From the NCBI GenBank assembly GCA_036365145.1, contig JAEOAD010000012.1:44895001-44959000 (forward strand): a DNA stretch of 64,000 nucleotides, written 5' to 3'. The notes under the pieces are model-generated. The model did not search any database. It saw nothing but the letters and a program-made list of their open reading frames with translations, and had not been told where the DNA came from. The stretch is from Orientallactaga sibirica. Taxonomy: Eukaryota > Chordata > Mammalia > Rodentia > Dipodidae. The position numbers and the translations under genes were made by a program. Shown one piece after another: positions 56,896 through 64,000 of this stretch (positions are counted from its first letter, which is position 1; each line of letters starts with the position of its first letter).

Positions 56896-57720
56896 GCTCT
56901 GTGAGCTTTTGCAACACTAGTATGAAATGAGAAGTTAGGAGATGGTACTGAGAAGTTAAATAGCTCTACATAATTGCATTAAATGGTCTCTAATGGCAGA
57001 CTTCTCCTTTTTAAGATTGTTTTCAGGAAATTAGAGAAAACATTCATTGATTCTTTTGAACACCAAGATGCTAACTCTTGGGAGTTGGATGTGTATAGTG
57101 GGGCTTACTCAAGCAACAACTAATGCTACTGAATTTGCTTGCTTGTGAGGTCTCATTTTTCTTGGTCTGTATTCAAAACAGAGTCTAACTAATAGAGACC
57201 CAGAATAAGATGAGAAGCAGGTCCTAATGCTGCTTGTCACTTCAGGCACTACAAAGAGCTAAGAGTTGCCTCTAAGCTTCAAATAATATTCTGTGTTGAT
57301 ATGATAGGAATACTAGGAGAAGTTGAGAAGCCTAGATAAAATTTGAAATTATATATTATTTTCTTATATAATCATATACTTTATAAGGCAATTTGTATAT
57401 TTATTTGTTTATGTAGCCACAGTAATTTCACTTTAATTTTTTTTACTTTCTAGTAATTTCTATTCAAAGTATTTGTCCCACCATCTTCCATTTTGCATGT
57501 ATCCTAATTTTTCTAAAAATTACAATTAAAAAATATGTATAGTCAGATCATACCTACACAGCTAAAATCCTCAAAGAAACTTCTATCACATTGGTGAGAG
57601 AATCCACATCACTGGCAGAACCCAGAAGTCCTCCCCTGTTTCTCAGCTCCCTCTGCAATGGGCATATGAGAGAGTAGCACTTGAATTCTGAATTTGACCC
57701 AATATCATGTTACCTAACAA
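56896..57720 (+). other. Intergenic stretch, unclassified
   Basis: No gene recognised. Confidence 0.4.
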
Positions 57721-58040
57721 CCAAATTCAAATACTTGAGGGCAGTAATTACAGAGGGCAACAATGCGCAGTGTTTCTCAATTCTTTTTGAGACACCATCT
57801 TTCCAATATTATTACTAGATGTGTATGTCTTGTCCCCCCAGGTCCCTGTATCTCTCTATGCCCTCTTCAATCGCTCATCACCTGCTTACTTAACAGATGG
57901 GTTAAGTATCCTGTCCTGTTGATTCCATACCTCTCTACATCCTATCTAGGTCTTCAACAGCCTCTAATGTCACCACACTGGTCACTAGCATCACACTATT
58001 CCTGCCTCTAAGAGCTCCTTGGCTGTATTTTAGTTTTATA
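57721..58040. mobile_element. Possible ancient repeat
   Basis: 'tacttaacagatgggttaag' and 'cctgtcctgttgattcc' are wording seen in old eutherian repeats; family not identified. Confidence 0.3.
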
Positions 58041-58444
58041 TTACTAAGCCTAATACAAGGAGTATTTAATATGTATTGAATTAATATATTATCTAACTTA
58101 TTTGTTTCATCCTCAGTAGTCTTTCTGAGCTTCCTTAATAGGTTTCTCAGGCTTGGACAGTATGATAATTTGTTCAGGGTCTCAAAGCTACCTTGAACGA
58201 GAACTTAAAGGAAAATCTAAGTCTCTCTGTGTGTTTGTGTTTGTGTGTGTGCATTTGTATGTCTGTTTGTTTATGCTTCTCCATTTCTAAGTCTATTTCT
58301 CTCCATATCTCTCTCTGTCTCCGTTTCTCTGACTCCCTCCTTCTTCCCTGCATTCCTAACCATGCAAGTATGTACATGTTTCATACTTTATTCCACCTTT
58401 GAATTCTAGGTCAACTTATGATATTAACTAGCTATATCAGTCCT

Positions 58445-58935
58445 TTCTTAGTCATAGTTTTTTTTTTTTTTTGCATTGTGTGGTTTCAGTTATACATGGT
58501 CAGCCACTGTCCAAAAATATTGAATAGAAAATTCTAGAACTGAACAAAAGATTGAAGTTGTGCACTGTTCTAAAAAGCGTGATGAAATCTTGTACCATTC
58601 TGATCTAGCCCTGCCCCAGGAAATAACTTTTTCCAGTGTTCACCCACGATGATATTAGTCACTAGTTATTCATCACTTAGTAACTATTTGGTATCACTGA
58701 AATCCTATTTTACTTAATAATAGCTGCAAAGCACAATAGCAGATGTTGACAAGTTGACTAACGTTTGGGGTCATTCCTGTTCTAGTTTATCATTGGTTGT
58801 TTTTGTTAATCTCTTACTCTGTATCTATTATAAATTCAACTTTAGCATAGTTACTGGCCTCTATAAGAAAAGAAATAATACATATAGGACTCAGGACTAC
58901 TTCACTCACTATTTCATGCATCAACTGATTAAGGA
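58445..58935 (+). mobile_element. Tigger-type (pogo/Tc-mariner) DNA transposon fossil
   Basis: 'gtggtttcagttatacatgg' then 'tccaaaaatattgaataga', 'aagcgtgatgaaatcttg' and 'attttacttaataatagctg', followed by 'tatcattggttgtttttg': the left-end and right-end wording of a Tigger element with the transposase centre deleted. Family level is from memory of the consensus. Confidence 0.7.
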
Positions 58936-59261
58936 GGGATTCAGAAAAAGTTAAAAAGAAAGAAAACATTTTCTACATCTTTTAGTGGAGACTTATTTCT
59001 GAATATTCCAGAATTGCCTTTGAAAATACTTCTTAACTCAAAGTCTGATGTAACCTTGTAAGAATCTGTGTTGTAATAGGTGCTGTGTCACCAACAAGCC
59101 CTGAAAGGACAGGGTTAAGACCACAAAATAAGCTGCAAGCCATATATGGAGAAACCCATTTCTTAAAACTTGTGATGACTTCATGTTCTGCTTTCAGTCT
59201 TCTCAAAGCTGAAGTCAGCTGTACATTGTAAAGCTGGCACTCAAAACTGCCCAAGGGGGCT
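58936..59261 (+). other. GLIPR1 upstream flank
   Basis: Probably includes distal promoter sequence; no clear TATA box. No repeat recognised. Confidence 0.4.
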
Positions 59262-59343
59262 CAGGATGTGGCTCAGTAGCAGAACGCTTGCCTAGCATGC
59301 ACAGGATCTGGGGTTCCTCCTCCAGCACAGGGGAAAAAAAATC
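59262..59343 (+). mobile_element. ID SINE just upstream of GLIPR1
   Basis: 'ggctcaggatgtggctcag', 'gcttgcctagcatgcac', 'ctccagcac' and an A-tail: ID family. It ends about 77 bp before the GLIPR1 ATG, so it lies in the 5'UTR or core promoter. Confidence 0.85.
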
Positions 59344-59420
59344 GGCAAACACAGAACCAAGCAGGCGTAGTATCAGAAGCAGTGGCTCTGGATTTTAACT
59401 CCTGAACAGCCAGACTGAGC

Positions 59421-59594
59421 ATGCAGGTCATCCTCGCTGTGATGGCCTGGGCGGCTGCTTCAGTCTCTGGTTTTTCATATTCAGCAAGCACTCTGCCAGA
59501 TATTGAAAATGAAGACTTCATCAAAGAATGTGTTCATGTTCATGACAAGTTTCGGTCAGAGGTGAATCCACCAGCCAGAAACATGCTGTACATG
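59421..59594 (+). CDS. GLIPR1: GLIPR1 exon 1
   Basis: 58 codons, phase 0 out. Signal peptide MQVILAVMAWAAASVSG, then LPDIENEDFIKECVHVHDKF and a segment ending NMLYM. LPDIENEDFIK is the most recognisable GLIPR1 string. The layout is the same as GLIPR1L2 exon 1, ending in Met before a phase-0 intron. Confidence 0.96.
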
Positions 59595-60214
59595 GTAAGT
59601 ACCAACATTTTTAGTTTGTATCAGCCAAAAACAGCTCACTTGTATTAATTTAAGGGAGAATTCTTGATAATCCTGAATGATTTTTTTCTTGAAATGAACA
59701 TATACTGTAAATTCACTGTCTGTGATCAGCTCGCATCCAGTTTAGCCCTTTATACAACTCTTGTCATAAGCAAACTCCACCAATACATCATAGTTCTTTT
59801 TAGATACTTCCTCTCCTGTAGTCATAAGTAGACTTCTCTTTTTTTTGTGGTTTTCTTTCCTGTTGGCATTTGGGAAGTTTCTTTGCTTGTGTTTTATTTT
59901 TTATTATCATGTGTTAATTGTACAAAATAATGGATTTCATTATGACAATTTCGAATGTGGTTGTAACATACTTTGATGATGCCCGCCCTCGTTATCCACT
60001 CTTAGCTACCTCTGCTGTTCTCCTTCCTTAATAGTCTTCTAGTTTTGCCCCATTTTCTTTTTCTCCAGACTTTGCATATAAGAGAACACATGTGATACTT
60101 TCCTTTTTGAATCTGGCTTATTTTACTTAGCAAGATGATTTGGAGTTCCATCCATTCACCTGAAAATGTTGTAATCTCAATAATTCCATTCTTCTTTCTG
60201 GCTCAATAATACAG

Positions 60215-60256
<42 letters not shown>

Positions 60257-63200
60257 CATTTTCCTTAACCCTTCAACTGTTTATGCATACATTCTGCTGC
60301 CACAAATTCTGTAGCAGTTACATTTGTATTGCTGAGACAAAACATCCAACCAAAAGCAGCTTATGTGAGGAATGGGTTGATTTCAGTTTACAGTTCTGAA
60401 GAAAAGCTTCATCTTGGCGGAAGTAGCTTATGGAAGGCTGGGGTCTGTCTGGGCAAGGAAAGCATAGCAGAAGCAGACAGTAGAGGAAAGAAATAGCCTC
60501 AGATAGCTAGTTTTTTTTTTTTTTTTTTTTGTCTGTTTAAAAGTATTTTATTTTTATTGATTTATTTGAGAGAGAGAGATACAGAAATAGGCAGGTAGAG
60601 AGAGAGAAAGAGAATGGGCTTCCAGCCACTGAAAATGAACTCCAGATGCATGCATCTGTGCAACTGGCTTATGTGGGTCCTGGAGAATCAAACTGGGATC
60701 CTTTGGCTTTGAAGGCAAACTCTTTAACCACTAAGCAATCTCTCTCCAGCCCTTTTTTGTCTTCTTAAAAAAATTTTTTTAATTCTTGACAGCTTCTATA
60801 ATTGTAGACAATAAACAATGATAATTCCTTCACCCGTCATTTTCCCCTTCACAACTCCACTCTCTGAACGCACAGTAGTCTGAGCTAATAAACCTCAAGG
60901 TCTGCCCTCAGTGACATGCCTACTCAGCAGGGCTCCACCTCCCAAAGGCCTCATAACTTTCCCAGATTACACCAGGGGGGGACCAAGTATTCAAAACATA
61001 TGAGTCTGTGGAAGACATTTCATTCAAACCACCTCACATACTAAAAACAAAAAGTCTAAAAGGGCCATTAAAGAGGATAATTGACTATTGTGCTATTGTA
61101 AATAGTCCCAGCATAAACATGGGTATGCAGATATTGATTCCTGTGTATATGCCCAAGAACAATATAACTGGACTATATGGGAGTCCTATGTTTAGTTTAT
61201 CTCCATGTGATATTAAAGTAGCTGGACTAATTTACATTCTAGTCAGGAATATGTAAGAGTTCCTTTTCCCCACATCCTTACTAGTGGTTGTTACTTTCTT
61301 ATGGTATGGTGAGATGGAATTTCAGTGTAGTTTTTATCTGCATTTCCCTCATGGCTAAATATGCTGAGCTTTCCATGTACCTAATAGCCATCTGCATTTC
61401 TTCTTCTGAGGACTCGGTTTAGTTCATTTACCTATTGTATTAGTGAGGGTTCTCTATAGGAACAGAACCAATAGGCTGAATTGTATTAAAAGGGGATTTA
61501 TTGGATTAGTTTACAGCAGTCTGCAAGACCAGAGTCAAGGAGCCCCACAGCTGCTCAGTACACGTGCCTGGATGCCTTAGCAGTCCCAATCCAGCACAGA
61601 AGGCTTGAGGGCTTCCTGGAGATCCTCTGCTCTTCAGTCCGCCCTGGAAGGCTGAGGAAACTTGATTCCAATACCAACCAAGATAGCCGAACAGGAAAGA
61701 TGCACATGCAAGCAAAGCACTCACCAGCAATCAGCAAAGGCAGCCAGATGAGAGGAAAGGATTCTTTTCTCCCAGATCTTCCTCATCTAAAACCCCCTTC
61801 TGGGAGGGCTGCCCACTCTGGGGAAGGGGTTATTCTGGAGGAAGGATTTCCTCCTTCCTGAAAGCACCTCAGAGACCCAACCAAAGGGAATGTCCTTGGA
61901 TTCCTGATCTGTTCTAGTTAACAACAGAATTTAACCATTACACCTATTTATTGATTGGATTATTCATTCTTTTAGTGATTGTTTTACTCTTTTTTTTTTT
62001 TTTTTTTTTTTTGAGGTAGGGTATTGTTCTAGCCCAGGCTGACCTGGAATTCACTATGTAGTCTCAGGGTGGCCTCAAACTTACAGCAATCATGCTACCT
62101 CTGCCTCCCAAGTGCTGGGATTAAAGGCATGCACCACCACATCCGGCTTTAGTCTTTTATCTGGGAAAGATTTTCTCCCATTCCATAAGTTGTTGCATCA
62201 CACTGATAACTGCTTCCTGCTCTGTGCTGAAACTTTCTTATTTGATATGGTCTAATTTATCAATTGCCACTAGTTCCTGAGCTGTTGCAGTCCTAATCAG
62301 AAAACGACTGGCTGTGCTTCTGTCCTGAAGTGTTTTTCTTATATTTAGTGCTGGCAGTTTCAGCTTTGGGTCTTAAAATTTTGGGTCCAGTTTTGAGATA
62401 AGACATAGGAATCCAGTTTTATCCTCCTACGTGTGGACATTTAACTTTCCCAGTACTGTTTGTTAAGAGGCTCTCTTTTTACATTGTATTGTTCTCTAGA
62501 CGCAGGTGTCTATAGATGAGTGGTTTTCTTAGAGGCAGAAAATCGTTGGGTCTTATTTTTTCACCCAGTCATTGGGAATCTAATTGGTGAATTTAGGCCA
62601 TTCACATTCATATTGTTATTGAAATATATGTTTCTATCATTTTATAGATTTTTGTTCTGGTTGTTTTGCATAATCTATGCTCATTTCTTTCTCATTTATT
62701 CATTTTAGAGATCTGATAGCTTATTGAATTGTTTGATTATTTCCTAATTCTCTTGTGATTGTTTATTCTTCTCATAAGGTTTATTTTGTCTCATATATTT
62801 GAGATTATGTCTGCCTTTCTCTGTTGAGTCTGGGATTTCTTCCCTGTCTTTAGAAATGATGGATTCAAGGTCATGAACTTCTTTAGCTTGTGCTTATCTT
62901 GGAAGATCTTTGTTTCCCCTTCACTCTTGATGGATAACTTTACCAGATACAGTCTTCTACATTGGTAATTACTTTCTTTCAGAACTTAAATATATTATGG
63001 TATGAGATCTTTGCTGAAAAATGTGTTGTTATTATGATGGGGTTGCCTTTATGTCAAAGTTGGTACTCTTATTCATTTTAATATTCTTCTTTTCTTCTGA
63101 TCGTTTGGCACTTTAACTATAATGTGTTGTGCTAGATTCTTTTCTTATCATATCTACTTGGAGTTTTTGTCCCAGGATAACTACTCCTTTCCCAAGAGTT

Positions 63201-64000
63201 GGGGAAATTTCAGCTATCATTTCACTAGTTTTCTGTGTTCGTCTATACCTTCTCTCACTACTTGCCTTTCTCTATATTCTCAGGCTTGTTTTTTGAATAT
63301 TGTCCTAGCAATGTTTAATATTTTGCCCATTTTTATATTTTTTTCATTTTATTCCTGCTTTAACATTCTCATTTGTACACATTTCCAAGCATTGATAATG
63401 ACTTCTACATGATCAAGTCTATTGGTGAAGCTTTCAAATGAGTTTCATTATATGACTTTGTCTTATTTTCAGTCCATGAAGCACAAGGGATAAAACAAAA
63501 AAGTTGCATGATATACACGTGCATAGTGAACCAGATACTTAGGGTACCACAACTTTTGGAGGACAGTGATTATATGATTCTGGCCCTGTTCTGGAAAAAA
63601 AAAAAAAAACGTGAAAAACATGGGGTTTAATTAGAGATAGACAAAGAACAGGGGTTAAAGAGGAAGGAGTCTAAGGTCACTCTGTAAGGCCAGAAAAGGT
63701 TTATATTAACCAGCTAATTAACTCCGTCAAGGCAGTATGTTGTTTGACCATGTTACTATAGCCAGTAAACATCTTAATTTTTTTCTTACAAGGTAATCTC
63801 AGACATCCTAACATCAGCAGACTATAGGCATAAAAACCTACATGATTTATTGAGCTTTTCATTTCCAAAATTTTGATTTTTATCAGAATGTATTTCTTTT
63901 TTTTTTAAATGCGTATACCACCATGCCTTTTGTTAAAATTTTATTTATTTATTTGAGAGAGAGGGAGAGCAGAGAGAACGGACACACTAGGACCTCTAGC
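59421..64000 (+). CDS. GLIPR1: GLIPR1, 5' part of gene (exon 1 only)
   Basis: GLIPR1 (RTVP-1), a CAP-superfamily, membrane-anchored secretory-pathway protein; p53-responsive in human (established for the family). Only exon 1, 59421-59594, is in the window; it ends in donor 'gtaagt', and the remaining 4.4 kb is intron 1 filled with L1, LTR and SINE sequence. I found no exon-2-like TWD/TWDP segment before 64000. It is the third same-strand paralogue, 18 kb after GLIPR1L2. Confidence 0.93.
59595..59899 (+). other. GLIPR1 intron 1, 5' end
   Basis: Unclassified AT-rich sequence. Confidence 0.4.
60216..60254 (+). repeat. (TG)n microsatellite
   Basis: About 19 TG units, uninterrupted. Confidence 0.95.
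60512..60751 (-). mobile_element. B2-like SINE
   Basis: Poly-T, (ATTT)n, ending 'gcaatctctctccagccc'. Confidence 0.88.
60765..60880 (-). mobile_element. L1 3'-end fragment
   Basis: 'aattcttgacagcttctata' to 'cccgtcattttccccttcac': complement of the 3' end seen at 6480-6620 ('ttgtctacaattaaggaagttgtc'). Confidence 0.5.
61436..61942 (+). mobile_element. LTR element, 5-bp TSD, inside L1
   Basis: TGTATTAGTGAGGGTTC start and TTAACCATTACA end, 507 bp, flanked by CCTAT at 61431-61435 and 61943-61947; the L1 text joins across it. TG...CA with 5-bp duplication suggests an ERVL/MaLR-type LTR; orientation is nominal. ORFs on it are not genic. Confidence 0.75.
61988..62149 (-). mobile_element. B1-like SINE
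   Basis: Poly-T, 'gaggtagggtattgttctag', ending 'caccaccacatccggc'. 'tttta/gtctttta' nearby fits a short TSD. Confidence 0.9.
63481..63924 (+). other. GLIPR1 intron 1, unclassified
   Basis: No exon or repeat recognised apart from poly-A/T runs. Confidence 0.4.
63925..64000 (-). mobile_element. B2-like SINE, cut by window edge
   Basis: 'attttatttatttatttgag' and 'acactaggacctctagc' of a minus-strand copy; its head lies beyond 64000. Confidence 0.85.

Larger units (their letters stand above)
60310..61038 (+). mobile_element. LTR-like repeat with nested SINE
   Basis: TGTAGCAGTTACATTTG start and CAAACCACCTCACA end; shares 'accaaaagcagctta/catg' and 'cacctcccaaaggcc'-type text with 21871-22183. 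Interrupted at 60512-60751 by a B2-like SINE and at about 60765-60880 by an L1 3'-end piece. No clear target duplication. Confidence 0.5.
59900..63480 (-). mobile_element. Old L1, minus strand, with nested elements
   Basis: Read on +, L1 complement landmarks occur in order: 'atttcattatgacaatttcg' (3'UTR), 'gttccatccattcacctg', 'aacatgggtatgcagatatt', 'ttctagtcaggaatatgtaa', 'tttccttcccagtactg'-like wording near 62450 and 'ccagatacagtcttctacat' near 62945. Pieces are split by a GT repeat, an LTR-like insertion (60310-61038), an LTR (61436-61942) and a B1 (61988-62149). No open ORF2. Confidence 0.7.

Overview
This is mammalian, rodent nuclear DNA. It is AT-rich and intron-dominated, with split genes that have GT-AG junctions. 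It is packed with two SINE types: a 7SL-derived B1-like family and a tRNA-derived B2-like family that begins 'ggggctggagagatggc' and ends in (AAATA)n. There are also a few ID and B4-like copies, rodent-type L1s and LTRs. The particular B1/B2 variants resemble those I associate with jerboas (Dipodidae, e.g. Jaculus), but the species call is an inference.

The window covers most of the GLIPR1 gene cluster (CAP/SCP superfamily; human 12q21), three paralogues in tandem on the + strand. (1) The 3' part of GLIPR1L1, exons 3-5, lies at 854-7005; exons 1-2 lie upstream of the window. (2) A complete GLIPR1L2 has six exons at 19449-41368, starting in a CpG-rich promoter with ETS- and NRF1-type motifs and ending in a transmembrane helix and a charged tail. 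(3) GLIPR1 exon 1 lies at 59421-59594; the rest of that gene is beyond the right edge. All internal splice phases agree between paralogues (0, 0, 2, 1), as expected from tandem duplication of one ancestral gene.

The rest is introns and intergenic DNA shaped by transposition. GLIPR1L1 intron 3 holds an old L1/HAL1-like fragment. The GLIPR1L1-GLIPR1L2 interval holds a broken L1 (7454-12446), itself interrupted by a 695-bp solo LTR with a 6-bp target duplication, a 390-bp LTR with a 5-bp duplication, and a B1. GLIPR1L2 intron 1 carries a full-length antisense retrocopy of ZNF593 with an open 125-codon frame and a 12-bp target-site duplication. The GLIPR1L2-GLIPR1 interval holds a near-perfect 2.05-kb head-to-tail duplication (48883-52994), a second solo LTR and a Tigger-type DNA transposon fossil. 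GLIPR1 intron 1 is largely an old minus-strand L1 with nested LTRs.

The most notable points are: the GLIPR1L2 tail, read here as a Lys/Arg repeat although the neighbouring frame encodes the Glu-rich tail expected for the family; the recent tandem duplication (or assembly artefact); the intact ZNF593 retrocopy; the 27-nt microexon and 82-bp intron at the end of GLIPR1L2; and an ID SINE close to the GLIPR1 start. I see no prokaryotic-type system, CRISPR array, rRNA or authentic tRNA gene. Repeat boundaries are by eye and usually good to about 5-20 bases.
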